Below, one piece after another: positions 25,705-34,119 of a stretch of 64,000 nucleotides of DNA. The notes beneath the pieces were generated by a model that saw only the letters and a program-made list of their open reading frames with translations, was not told the origin of the DNA and ran no database searches. This DNA is from Sandaracinaceae bacterium. GTDB lineage: Bacteria; Myxococcota_A; Polyangia; Polyangiales; Sandaracinaceae. Made by a program: the position numbers and the translations under genes. Every line of letters starts with the position of its first letter. Position 1 is the first letter of the stretch. The stretch is taken from NCBI GenBank assembly GCA_020633195.1, contig JACKEC010000015.1:496001-560000 (forward strand), given 5' to 3'.

Positions 25705-27315
25705 ATGGAGCGCGGCGACGACATCGTCCGGAGGGGGGAGGGGACCAGCGGGAGCGGCGTGGACCTCGCCGCGCTCGCGGTCCGTCGCCTCGCCCTCGGG
25801 TCGTGGATGGCGATCGGGGTCGCGGTCGTGGCCGGCGTCGTGTCCTTCCTCCGGCAGCCGAACATCGGCGTGCGGGCGGGCACCGAGCGCCCCTTCCTGC
25901 TGTGGGTGGTCGGCGCGGTCCTCTCGGTCGTGATGCTCGTGATCGCGCGCGCGGAGCGGCTCACCCCGGCGCGACGCGTGGACGCCGGGCTCGCCTACGT
26001 CTGCGCGATCTGCTTCCTCGCCTCGCTCTTCCGCCACTGGCTGCCGTACGCCGACAGCGACGTCGTCCGCGGGGTGCCCCCGGGGGCCATCGTCGTCCTC
26101 TTCTACGCGACCCTCGTGCCCGTCTCGCCGCCCAAGATGGCGGGCGCCGCGGTCGTCTGCGCGCTCTCGGACACCGCCGCGCTGGCCATCACGGTCTGGG
26201 GGGTCGGCAACCCGACGCCCCCGTGGAACCTCTGGCTCTGGCTCCTGCTGCCGAACGTCGTGGTGGTGGTGCTCGCCTACTTCACGTCGCGCTTCGTCTT
26301 CCAGCTCGGCGAGACGGTGCGCCGCGCGCGCGAGATGGGGGCTTACCGCCTCGTCGAGCTCCTCGGCCAGGGCGGGATGGGCGAGGTGTGGCGCGCCGAT
26401 CACCACACGCTCGCGCGGCCCGCCGCGATCAAGCTCGTGCGGCCCTCCCTGCTCGGGTCCACGACCGGCGCGGAGCGCGCGCTCGAGCGCTTCGAGCGCG
26501 AGGCCCGCGCGACGGCGGCGCTGACGTCCCCCCACACCATCGCCGTCTACGACTTCGGCCGCGCCGAGGACGGCGTCTTCTACTACGTCATGGAGCTGCT
26601 CGAGGGCATGGACCTCCAGACGATGGTCCGAGATCACGGCCCGCTCCCGGAGACCCGCGCGGTGCACATGCTCTTGCAGGTCTGTCACTCGCTGAGCGAG
26701 GCGCACGCGCGGGGGGTGATCCACCGCGACATCAAGCCGGCCAACCTCTTCGTCTGCCACGTGGGGACCGAGCGCGACTTCCTGAAGGTCCTCGACTTCG
26801 GGATCGTGAAGCTCCAGGACGCGCCGCCCGAGGCCCAGAGCGGTCCGCTCACCGACGCGGGCTCGCTGCTCGGGACGCCCGGGTACATGGCGCCCGAGAC
26901 CACGCTCGGCCAAGACGCCTCGCCGAGCTCGGACCTCTACGCGGTCGGGTGTGTCGCGTACTTCTTGTTGACGGGCCGGCAGGTCTTCGAAGGGCTCGCC
27001 CCGCTGCAGCAGCTCTTCGCGCACGGCTACGAGGAGGTGGAGCCGCCCTCGGCGCACGCGACCCTCGATCCGGGGCTGAACGCCCTCGTGATGCGGTGCC
27101 TGGCCAAGGATCCGGTCGACCGCTTCGGGTCGATGGGCGAGCTCGCCACCGCGCTGCGCGAGCTCGGGCTCGCCGGGATCTGGACCCCCGCCGACGCCGA
27201 ACGCTGGTGGGCCACGGTGGACGCGGGGCCTCGCCCGGCCGGGCCGCCGAGCACCGATCCGTACGGCTCGACGGCGGTGGCGCCCACCGAGGAGCTCACG
27301 CAGCCGGACGCCTAA
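25705..27315 (+). CDS. Ser/Thr protein kinase with N-terminal membrane domain
   Basis: 536 residues, ATG at 25705. Residues about 25-205 hold about six hydrophobic helices (SWMAIGVAVVAGVVSFL, FLLWVVGAVLSVVMLVIA, and on to WLWLLLPNVVVVVLAYF). The kinase domain spans about 212-470: Gly loop GQGGMGEVWRAD, Lys243 (AAIKLV), HRDIKP with Asp342, DFG, PGYMAPE. A Pro/Ser/Thr tail ends the protein. Most bacterial STKs place the kinase first and the membrane helix after it; here the order is reversed. The membrane part might sense a lipid or membrane signal. Its 3' end overlaps the convergent kinase by four bases. Confidence 0.92.
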   Translation: MERGDDIVRRGEGTSGSGVDLAALAVRRLALGSWMAIGVAVVAGVVSFLRQPNIGVRAGTERPFLLWVVGAVLSVVMLVIARAERLTPARRVDAGLAYVCAICFLASLFRHWLPYADSDVVRGVPPGAIVVLFYATLVPVSPPKMAGAAVVCALSDTAALAITVWGVGNPTPPWNLWLWLLLPNVVVVVLAYFTSRFVFQLGETVRRAREMGAYRLVELLGQGGMGEVWRADHHTLARPAAIKLVRPSLLGSTTGAERALERFEREARATAALTSPHTIAVYDFGRAEDGVFYYVMELLEGMDLQTMVRDHGPLPETRAVHMLLQVCHSLSEAHARGVIHRDIKPANLFVCHVGTERDFLKVLDFGIVKLQDAPPEAQSGPLTDAGSLLGTPGYMAPETTLGQDASPSSDLYAVGCVAYFLLTGRQVFEGLAPLQQLFAHGYEEVEPPSAHATLDPGLNALVMRCLAKDPVDRFGSMGELATALRELGLAGIWTPADAERWWATVDAGPRPAGPPSTDPYGSTAVAPTEELTQPDA

Positions 27316-28925
27316 CGGCCCGGCCCGAACACGAACGGGTACGTGAAGGTGACCGACCCGCCCTCGGGGCCCGGGTTGAAGCGGAAGGCGCTGACCATCG
27401 ACACGACGCAGGCGGCCACCGCGGGGCTGCCGGTGCCGTTCTGCGTGGCGGTCGCGCCCGTGACGACACCGCTCGGCTGGATCGTGAAGCGGACGAGGAC
27501 GCGGCCCGCGAGCGTCGGGTTCTGGCGGAGCTCGCGCTCGTAGCACGCCTGCAGCGAGCGTGACCGCGCCTGGATCTGCCGCGTGACGAGGCTCGGATCG
27601 AACACGCCCGAGCCGCTCTCGTCCTCGAGGGCGCCGGCGCGCACGCTCCCCTGCACGGCACCCGGCGCGACCGGCTCGGCGACCGTCGATCCGCCCACGT
27701 CGGACCGGGCCGGGACCCGCGGGGCCGGCGGCTCCGGCGGCGGGCGCACCGGCTCGGGCGGGGGAACCACCTCGCGCGCCGGCTCGGGCGCCGGCGCGAG
27801 GGGTTCGGGAGGCGCCACGGTCGGAGGCGCCTCCGTGACGCGCGGCTCGTCGTCGGAGAGCGCCCCGAGGGTGACGGCCGCGCCCGCGACGAGCAGGACG
27901 GCGAGGCCACCGACCATCCAGGGCCACCGCGCGTGGGTGGGGAGGCTCGGCGCCTCGGTCCACGGCTCACCTTGCTCCATCCGGTGGGTCGCGGCGTAGG
28001 GCAGCGCGTCGGGGGCGGCCAAAGGCGCCGCGCCCGGCGCGAGCGGCAGCGTGGGCGCGACGCTCCGCTCGACGCCGGTCAGGCGCCCTCGGAGCCGCGC
28101 GAGCTCGTCGGCCAGCGCGCGCGCGCTGGGCGGGCGCTGCTCTCGGTCGACGGCGAGGCAGCGGTCGATCACCGCCACGAGCTCGGGCGGGGTCGACGGC
28201 GCGACGGCGGCGAGCGAGCGCGGGCCGGCCGAGAACATCTGCGCGATGAGGTCGCCGAAGGAGTCCGCCTCGTAGGGCAACGCCCCGGTCAGCGAGTGGT
28301 AGAGGATCACCCCGACCGCGTACAGGTCGGCGCGCGGGTCGACGTCCTTCGCGTTGCGCGCCTGCTCGGGCGCGAGGAAGAAGGGCGTCCCCATCGCCAT
28401 CCCCGTCCGCGTCGTCGAGCCGATGTCGGCGCCGACGACCTTCGCGATCCCGAAGTCGAGGACCTTGAGGACGCTCCGGCCGTCCGCCTGTCGATCGAAG
28501 AACAAGTTGTCGGGCTTCAGGTCGCGGTGGACGATGCCCGCGCGATGCACGGGCTCGAGCACGGCGAGCGTCTCGAGGGCGACGTCGAGGGCTTCGACCG
28601 GCGGCAGCGCGCCGCGCTCCAGCCGCTGGCCGAGGGTCTCGCCGTGGAGCAGCTCCATCGCGATCCACGGCTGCCCCTCGTGGACGTCCGCGTCGTAGAT
28701 CTCGACGATCCCGGGGTGCTTCACGCGCGACGCGGCGATCGCCTCGCGCGTGAGCCGCACCGCCGCCTCGGGTGAGGTCGCCGCGCCAGGGCTCAAGACC
28801 TTGAGCGCGACCTCCTTCTGCAGTCGCTCGTTGGTGGCGACGTACACCGTGCCCATCCCGCCTTCGCCGAGGAGCCGCTCCACGCGGTACTTCCCGGCGA
28901 CGATCGCTCCCCGCGGGAGGGTCAT
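27312..28925 (-). CDS. Ser/Thr kinase - transmembrane - AgmX/TonB-like C-terminal fusion
   Basis: 537 residues, ATG at 28925. Kinase domain about 8-280: LLGEGGMGTVYVATNE, Lys42, HRDLKPDN (Asp135), KVLDFGIAK, FFLAPEQ. One membrane helix at about 335-356 (WPWMVGGLAVLLVAGAAVTL). Outside lie a long Pro/Glu stretch (about 365-430) and a C-terminal domain from about 440 with QARSRSLQACYERELRQNP, RVLVRFTIQPSGVV and a final F-PF-V strand. This matches the AgmX/PglI C-terminal domain, related to TonB, found in Myxococcus gliding and adventurous motility proteins. A kinase joined to a TonB-like periplasmic domain could transmit force or contact signals across the envelope. Confidence 0.9.
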   Translation of the reverse strand: MTLPRGAIVAGKYRVERLLGEGGMGTVYVATNERLQKEVALKVLSPGAATSPEAAVRLTREAIAASRVKHPGIVEIYDADVHEGQPWIAMELLHGETLGQRLERGALPPVEALDVALETLAVLEPVHRAGIVHRDLKPDNLFFDRQADGRSVLKVLDFGIAKVVGADIGSTTRTGMAMGTPFFLAPEQARNAKDVDPRADLYAVGVILYHSLTGALPYEADSFGDLIAQMFSAGPRSLAAVAPSTPPELVAVIDRCLAVDREQRPPSARALADELARLRGRLTGVERSVAPTLPLAPGAAPLAAPDALPYAATHRMEQGEPWTEAPSLPTHARWPWMVGGLAVLLVAGAAVTLGALSDDEPRVTEAPPTVAPPEPLAPAPEPAREVVPPPEPVRPPPEPPAPRVPARSDVGGSTVAEPVAPGAVQGSVRAGALEDESGSGVFDPSLVTRQIQARSRSLQACYERELRQNPTLAGRVLVRFTIQPSGVVTGATATQNGTGSPAVAACVVSMVSAFRFNPGPEGGSVTFTYPFVFGPGR

Positions 28926-29021
28926 CGCGCCCCGCCGGGGGAGGCGAGGGTCGAGCCGGCTGCGGTCGGCGTCACGGCGCGCCAGTCTACTATGGACCGC
29001 CGCGGCGCCGCCTGACGGTGG

Positions 29022-29990
29022 GTGCGCGAATTCGTGTATCACCCCCTCATGGACGAGCACGTTCTCGAAGCGCACGTCGACCTGCGCCTCGGCAACGCGC
29101 GGCACGCGCCGCTCGCGGGCAGCCCGCGCGGCCGCGCCGCGGTGCGAGCGGTCCTCGAGAGGATCCACCGCGACGGCCGCGTATGCGTCGCGGACGACGG
29201 CGCGCGCGTCCGCGCGGTTCTCGCGTGGCGCGACGATCCGGAGCCGTGGTGCGGCGCGCCCGTCTGCACCGTCGCGATCGATCACGACTCGGCGTTCGAC
29301 GCGCGCGGGTGGATCGCGGACACGCTCGACGCGGAGCTGCCGCGGATGGAGGCCGAGCTCGATCTCCACCTGAACCCCGTCTACCGCGACGTCTACCGCG
29401 CGCTCGTGGCGCGTGGGGTCGGCGTCGGATCGGTCGTCCTGCTCGGTGAACCCGCCACCGCCCTCGCGGCTCTGGGCGACGTGGGCGGGCTCGCCGAGCG
29501 CGGCCTCGAGGTAATGGCGCTCGAGGCGCGACACCTCGACGAGGCGCTCGAGCTCACCCGCGCCGCCTTCGCGGCCGAGCCGGAGCACGCCTGGTTCGGC
29601 GCGAACGAGGGCTTCCTCGCCTTCCTCCGCTCTCGCCTCGCCGGCGAGATCGAGCGCCCGGACCACGTCCAGCGCGTCCTGCTCCAGAATGGGCGCCTCC
29701 TCGGCCACGCCTCGGCGAGCGTGGACGACGACCCACTCTTCGGTCCGACCGCCGGGCTCGGGATCGTGCTCGCGCCCGAGCTCCGCGGCCGGGGGCTCTC
29801 GCGGCCGATTTACCGCGCGCTCCTCGAGGAGGCGATCGCCCACGGCGCGCGCCTGACCAAGGGGATGACGAGCCACCCGGCCGTCCTCCGCCTCGGCGCG
29901 GTCATGGGCCGGCGACGGATCGGGCTCGCGATGCGTCGCGGCGCCACCTTCGGGGAGTCGCACTTCGCGCCGTACCTCCCGCTCGCGTGA
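29022..29990 (+). CDS. GNAT acetyltransferase, two-domain
   Basis: 322 residues. GTG at 29022 is taken as start; an ATG at 29049 is also in frame, and no strong ribosome site separates them. The C-terminal half has a GNAT core: FGPTAGLGIVLAPELRGRGLSR with the acetyl-CoA loop PELRGRGLS (RxxGxG/S type), and a short signature strand pair. The N-terminal half (about 1-150) looks like a second, degenerate GNAT-like unit without the RGxGxG loop, as in several double-domain enzymes. Cytosolic; substrate unknown. No operon partners. Confidence 0.7.
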   Translation: MREFVYHPLMDEHVLEAHVDLRLGNARHAPLAGSPRGRAAVRAVLERIHRDGRVCVADDGARVRAVLAWRDDPEPWCGAPVCTVAIDHDSAFDARGWIADTLDAELPRMEAELDLHLNPVYRDVYRALVARGVGVGSVVLLGEPATALAALGDVGGLAERGLEVMALEARHLDEALELTRAAFAAEPEHAWFGANEGFLAFLRSRLAGEIERPDHVQRVLLQNGRLLGHASASVDDDPLFGPTAGLGIVLAPELRGRGLSRPIYRALLEEAIAHGARLTKGMTSHPAVLRLGAVMGRRRIGLAMRRGATFGESHFAPYLPLA

Positions 29991-30030
29991 TGAGCCTCGG
30001 CCGGGACGGTCGCGCGGGCGCGCGACCCGC

Positions 30031-30384
30031 TCATGGCCTCAGCCGACGCAGCGCTCGACTCGCGGACTCGACGACGGCCGGCGACGCGTCCGCGCTCGCG
30101 CGCTCGAGCGCTTCGATCGCCGCGGCGCGCCACCCGTCCACGTCACCGAGCTCGTGATCGGCGAGCCTCCCGAGCGCGCGAGCCGCGGCGGCGCGCATCC
30201 GCGAGTAGCCGTGGGTCGTCACGACGGTGACCAGCGTCGGCACGCTCCGCGGTCCGAGCTTCGCGAGGGCCTGCTCCGCCGCGAGCTGCAGGTGGTAGCC
30301 GTGCCCCATGTCGTCGTCCGACGCCTCGAGGCCGCGCCCCGCGGCGAGGATCTCGCGCAAGCGTCGAATGACCGCCGGATCCAT
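30031..30384 (-). CDS. Small HEAT-repeat protein
   Basis: 117 residues, ATG at 30384. Two to three helical repeats are visible: LQLAAEQALAKLGPRSVPTL, then SRMRAAAARALGRLADHELG and AAIEALERASADASPAVVES, with the Leu/Ala spacing of HEAT/PBS-lyase repeats. No catalytic residues. A cytosolic adaptor is likely. Stand-alone, on the opposite strand to both neighbours. Confidence 0.78.
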   Translation of the reverse strand: MDPAVIRRLREILAAGRGLEASDDDMGHGYHLQLAAEQALAKLGPRSVPTLVTVVTTHGYSRMRAAAARALGRLADHELGDVDGWRAAAIEALERASADASPAVVESASRALRRLRP

Positions 30385-30452
30385 CCGTCGAGCCTACCTC
30401 GCCCGTCCCTACAGCCGGGAATCGTGGTCGCGGCGCGCGCCGTTGCTCGAGC

Positions 30453-31094
30453 ATGCGCGGCGTATCGTGGCTGGTCGCGACCTGGATCCTCGCGGGCGCT
30501 GCGCAGGCGCAGGTCTGTCGGATGGACACGCGACGGGCGTGGCCGAGCATCACCGTGGCGTCCTGGCGCGCCGCCTTCGAGCGCGCGACGTCCGACGGCG
30601 ACGCGCTCGACGCGCCGACCGACGAGGCGGCCGCGCGGGCGCGGCTGTGTCCGCGGGGATGCGACGTCGTCGGGCCGAGCTGGGTCCACGACCACGAGCT
30701 CTTCGGCTTCGACCGAGGGTACGGCGCGAGCGCGGCGGTCACGCTGATCTGGCCGACCGCCGACGGGCGCGTCGAGCTCTTCCTCCCGCGCCGCCGGGCG
30801 TGGCGCGAGTACCACTGCATGCCCCACACGGAGGTGGAGGCGTCGGGCCCCGACCGCCTGCGGATCGACCTCGAGGAGATGCGCGGCGAAGACGACGACG
30901 GCGGCTACGGCCCCGGGTGCTTCACGCGCGCCTTCGTCCGCGTGGAGGTCCGCGTCGACCACGCGACGCGACGCCTCGCCGCAGCCACGATCGTGAGCGC
31001 GGGCCGCCACCCGCGACGCCCCGACGTCGAGGTCGAGGTCGAGGACGACCGGCTCCGCGTGCGGGCCTGCGGAGCCGCGCGGGTGCTGCGCTGA
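30453..31094 (+). CDS. Secreted protein of unknown function
   Basis: 213 residues, ATG at 30453. The N-terminus MRGVSWLVATWILAGAAQAQ is a signal peptide with cleavage after AQA. Five or more cysteines (VCRMD, LCPRGCDVV, YHCMP, PGCF) could pair in the periplasm. Beta strands dominate (AAVTLIWPTADGRVELFLPR, FVRVEVRVDHATRRLAAATI). No recognised domain. It reads as a small soluble exported protein. Confidence 0.7.
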   Translation: MRGVSWLVATWILAGAAQAQVCRMDTRRAWPSITVASWRAAFERATSDGDALDAPTDEAAARARLCPRGCDVVGPSWVHDHELFGFDRGYGASAAVTLIWPTADGRVELFLPRRRAWREYHCMPHTEVEASGPDRLRIDLEEMRGEDDDGGYGPGCFTRAFVRVEVRVDHATRRLAAATIVSAGRHPRRPDVEVEVEDDRLRVRACGAARVLR

Positions 31095-31195
31095 GGCGAG
31101 GCCGGCTCGACGTCGGGCCGGCCGCTCGAGCCGATGGGGTCACCGCGATCCATGGCCTGGACCACGAGCGGTTCGCGTCGGAGCTCGCCCGGGCC

Positions 31196-31882
31196 CTACG
31201 CGTGCGCGAGCGCGCTGGCCGGGGGCGTGGCTCGCCGCGATCCCACCACGATCAGCCAGATGGCGACCGCGGGCTCGACGACGATGGCGATGCCGTAGAA
31301 GGGATCGAGCGCGGCCGAGACCGACGGCGCGAAGACGGCGGCGAAGGAGCCGACGAGGTAGACCACGCCCGTCGCGGAGAGCCCGAGCGCGATGAGGCGG
31401 GGGCCCGCCTTCGCGCGGCGCAGGAGTCGGCCGAGCGTCACGCAGGCGAGCCCGAAGGCGATCAGCCCGACGTCGTAGACGAGCGCGTGGAGCTCCATCG
31501 CCGCGAGCGCGCGACCGTCCTGGCCGGCCTCGGCGAAGCCGAGCGCGCGCGTCACCGCGAACGTGTTGCCCGCCAGGATGGCCGCCTGCACGAGGCGGAA
31601 CGCGGTGGCGGCCAGGGCGAGGCGACGGTCGAAGCCGCGGAGGAGCCGGAACAGGCCGAAGGCCACGCCCACGTCGAGGGCGATCATCAGCGCGTCGGCG
31701 CCCACGCCGGCGCCGAAGAGGCCGGGCGAGGCGGCGATGCAGGATCCGGTAGCGGCCGCGTCGCCGGGCACGACGAGGCTGGCGCGGACGAAGAGCTCGG
31801 CGAAGAGCCCGCTCGCGACGATGCCGAGGTAGGCGATGCCGGTCCAGAGGGCGGTGCGTCGGGTGGATTCGGTGGCGGGCAT
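31196..31882 (-). CDS. DUF4386 family membrane protein
   Basis: 228 residues, ATG at 31882, with GAGGAG six bases upstream. Six to seven hydrophobic helices fill the chain (LWTGIAYLGIVASGLFAELF, VAFGLFRLLRGFDR, LVYDVGLIAFGLACVTLGRL, GIAIVVEPAVAIWLIVVG). The opening segment and the LFRLLRGFDRRLALAATAFR stretch match the DUF4386 pattern. Role unknown; these are integral inner-membrane proteins often placed next to regulators. Here an AraC-type regulator is upstream on the same strand, with paired operator-like repeats between them. Confidence 0.82.
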   Translation of the reverse strand: MPATESTRRTALWTGIAYLGIVASGLFAELFVRASLVVPGDAAATGSCIAASPGLFGAGVGADALMIALDVGVAFGLFRLLRGFDRRLALAATAFRLVQAAILAGNTFAVTRALGFAEAGQDGRALAAMELHALVYDVGLIAFGLACVTLGRLLRRAKAGPRLIALGLSATGVVYLVGSFAAVFAPSVSAALDPFYGIAIVVEPAVAIWLIVVGSRRATPPASALAHA

Positions 31883-31941
31883 GGCGGCTCCTCTCGTTCG
31901 GGGTGACGGAGACCAACCTACGCGGCCGCTGGCAGCGCCTC

Positions 31942-31978
31942 TTGACCATCGCGGCCAACCCGTTGACCCGACCGGTCA
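31942..31978. promoter_or_regulatory. Candidate AraC-type operator, direct repeats 21 bp apart
   Basis: TTGACC occurs at 31942-31947 and again at 31963-31968, a centre spacing of 21 bp (two helical turns), as usual for dimeric AraC-type half-sites. The second copy also heads an inverted pair TGACC/GGTCA (31964-31968 and 31974-31978). The site is 60-96 bp upstream of the DUF4386 start and just after the AraC gene's stop. Regulation is inferred. Confidence 0.4.
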
Positions 31979-32003
31979 GGGTTCGGAGCAGGCCTCGAGG
32001 AGC

Positions 32004-33002
32004 TCAGCGGGGTGGCGTCGAGCCTCGCCGGAACGCGAGCGGCGTCTGTCCGGACCAGCGCTTGAACGCGCGCGAGAAGGCGCTCTGCTCCGAGAACCCC
32101 GTCAGGAACGCGACCTCGGCGAGCGAGTGCGCCGCGTCGTTCAGCAGCGACTCCGCGACCTCTCGCCGCGCGCGGTCGGCGACGGCGCGGAACGAGAGAC
32201 CGCCCTCGGCGAGGCGACGATGGAGCGTCCGCTCGCTCATCCCGAGGCGGCGCGCGATCGCCTCGCGGCTCGGCGGCCCATCGCAGAGCCCGTCGGCGAC
32301 GGCGCGCTGGACCCGGGCCTCGAGGGACGGCTCCGCCTGTCGGTCGCGGAGGTCCTCGAGCTGCGCGAGCAGGTAGGCCGAGAGCCCTTCGTCCGCCAGG
32401 CGGGTCGGCGACGCGAGGGTGCGCGCGTCGAAGCGGAGCGCGTCGTCCGGGGCGCCGAAGCGCACGGGGCAGCCGAAGAAGGCGCGGTGCTCGCGGGTCG
32501 AGCGCGGCCCTGGGTGGCGGAAGGTCACCTCGACGAGCGGCACCCTCGAGTCCGTGACCTGGCGCAGGAGCGACGCGACCGCCGCGAGCGCGCCCTCGTT
32601 CGCGAGGCGCGCGCCTCGGCGATGGCGCGGGCGGCCGCGCATGACGAGCCGTCCGTCCTCTGCGAGCTCGTAGGTCAACGAGTCCGAGATCACGAGCACG
32701 TAGCGGACGAGCCGCTCGAGCGCCTCGCGCAGCGTACTCGCCGTCTTGAAAGCGAGCCCCATCGCGCCGAAGTCCTCCGGCCGGACCGACGCGGCGTAGC
32801 GGAAGGGGAGCGCGTGGTCGTCCTCCTCGGCGGCCCGCTCGAGGAGGTCGTAGTAGGCCTCCACGCCCACGCTCTGACGGAGCGCGGTCGCTCGTTCGGT
32901 GCTCGGCGTGACGCCGGCTCGGGCCAGCAGGTCGTCGCGCGCCCCGGGATCCGTCGCCGCCTCCGCGAAGCGGATCGCGATCTGCGCCGTGACTCCCCGC
33001 AT
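32004..33002 (-). CDS. AraC-family transcriptional regulator
   Basis: 332 residues from ATG 33002, which has AGGA seven bases upstream; a GTG six bases earlier is also possible. The N-terminal domain (about 10-210) is of the OruR/ArgR-like ligand type: SVGVEAYYDLLERAAEEDDH, then FGCPVRFGAPDDALRFDARTL, a conserved landmark of this subgroup. The C-terminal HTH_18 domain has two helix-turn-helix units: REAIARRLGMSERTLHRRLA and LAEVAFLTGFSEQSAFSRAF, ending KRWSGQTPLAFRR. It likely controls the downstream DUF4386 gene. Ligand unknown. Confidence 0.92.
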   Translation of the reverse strand: MRGVTAQIAIRFAEAATDPGARDDLLARAGVTPSTERATALRQSVGVEAYYDLLERAAEEDDHALPFRYAASVRPEDFGAMGLAFKTASTLREALERLVRYVLVISDSLTYELAEDGRLVMRGRPRHRRGARLANEGALAAVASLLRQVTDSRVPLVEVTFRHPGPRSTREHRAFFGCPVRFGAPDDALRFDARTLASPTRLADEGLSAYLLAQLEDLRDRQAEPSLEARVQRAVADGLCDGPPSREAIARRLGMSERTLHRRLAEGGLSFRAVADRARREVAESLLNDAAHSLAEVAFLTGFSEQSAFSRAFKRWSGQTPLAFRRGSTPPR

Positions 33003-33036
33003 GCTCACGTCCTACCACGCCGGTCGGTGGGGCTGC

Positions 33037-33990
33037 TCAGCAAGGGCAGCCGAGGAACACCGCGTTCACGTCGACCGGGTCGCCGCCCGCCGAGCTGACG
33101 ACGACGCGCTGGCCGAGGACCTCGGGGACTCCGTCGCCGTCGAAGTCGGCGAGGCCGGACATCGTGGGGAGGTAGGAGTGCGATGCGCGGATCAGCCGCG
33201 GTCCGTCGGGCCCGCGTTCGAACAGCGCCCAGAGGCTCCCCGTGAAGTCGCCGCATCCGTCGTGCGCCTCCGCCACGACGAGCGAGAAGTCCCGCTGGCC
33301 GACGCGCAGGTCGACCTGGAGGCGCCCGGCGCCGGCGCGCTCGTCCCACGACGCCGCGTGGGGATCGTCGTCGTACTCGCTCGCCTCGATCCACGCCTCG
33401 GCGAGCGCCTGGTGCTCGGGGAGGGCGCGGTAGGCGGCGACGAGGGCCGGGTCGGGGAGGGCGGCGGCGGTCCCGAACCGCGGCGCTCGTCGGCTGGCCC
33501 ATCGAGCCCGCGTGCAGTCCCCCGCGATCGGGATCACCGCGGCCACGAGCCGCTCGTGCTCGGGCACTCGATCCCAGGCCGCGCGCGCGACCTCGTCGTC
33601 GGTGTACCGGTGCCCGCCCTCCTCGCCGCTCCAGGTCGCGTAGTCGAAGTCCGGGTCCAGCGCGCGCAGGAGGTGGGGCCGCCCGATGCGCGCGGTGCAG
33701 ACCGTGCGATGCCCGTCGCTCAGCTCGAGCACCCCGCGCGCGTCCGCCCGCACGTCCGGCGGGAGCGCGCCGAGGCGCGCGCCGCGCGAGACCACCGTCG
33801 GGTACGCCCGCCGAAGGAGCCGGAGCTCACCCCGAGCCCACGCCGGATCGGTCTGGGCGCGCAGCACCACCCGGGCTCGCACGCCCTCCTCGCGGATCAC
33901 CGGGAAGAGCCCGCGAGGCAGCTCCTGGGCCGCGGCGGCGGAGGCGCCCGACAGGACGACGAGGACGAGGGCGGCGAGGGCTCGGGTCAT
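33037..33990 (-). CDS. Exported protein with FG-GAP-like segment
   Basis: 317 residues, ATG at 33990. Signal peptide MTRALAALVLVVLSGASAAA ends before QELPRG. The mature part has no catalytic motif. A C-terminal beta section contains LADFDGDGVPEVLGQRVVV, the DxDGDGxxD-like calcium loop of FG-GAP/VCBS repeats. Cysteines near the end (GCPC) may form a disulfide. Probably periplasmic or secreted; function unknown. Divergent from the large metzincin gene across 129 bp, which must hold both promoters. Confidence 0.75.
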   Translation of the reverse strand: MTRALAALVLVVLSGASAAAAQELPRGLFPVIREEGVRARVVLRAQTDPAWARGELRLLRRAYPTVVSRGARLGALPPDVRADARGVLELSDGHRTVCTARIGRPHLLRALDPDFDYATWSGEEGGHRYTDDEVARAAWDRVPEHERLVAAVIPIAGDCTRARWASRRAPRFGTAAALPDPALVAAYRALPEHQALAEAWIEASEYDDDPHAASWDERAGAGRLQVDLRVGQRDFSLVVAEAHDGCGDFTGSLWALFERGPDGPRLIRASHSYLPTMSGLADFDGDGVPEVLGQRVVVSSAGGDPVDVNAVFLGCPC

Positions 33991-34119
33991 GCCGGGGGCC
34001 CATCGCAATCCACGTGCCCTGGGAATTCCGGGGCGCCACGCCACGCGAGCGTCTCCACGTGAACACGGCTGCGGGTCCGCCGACACGATCCGCGGGGAGA
34101 ATGCGTGTACTGTGGATGG

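Noticed and set aside
23833..27963. Minus-strand open frame of about 1376 codons across two kinases
   Set aside because: Only 23833-24783 has protein character; beyond that it shadows the kinase genes in the wrong frame.
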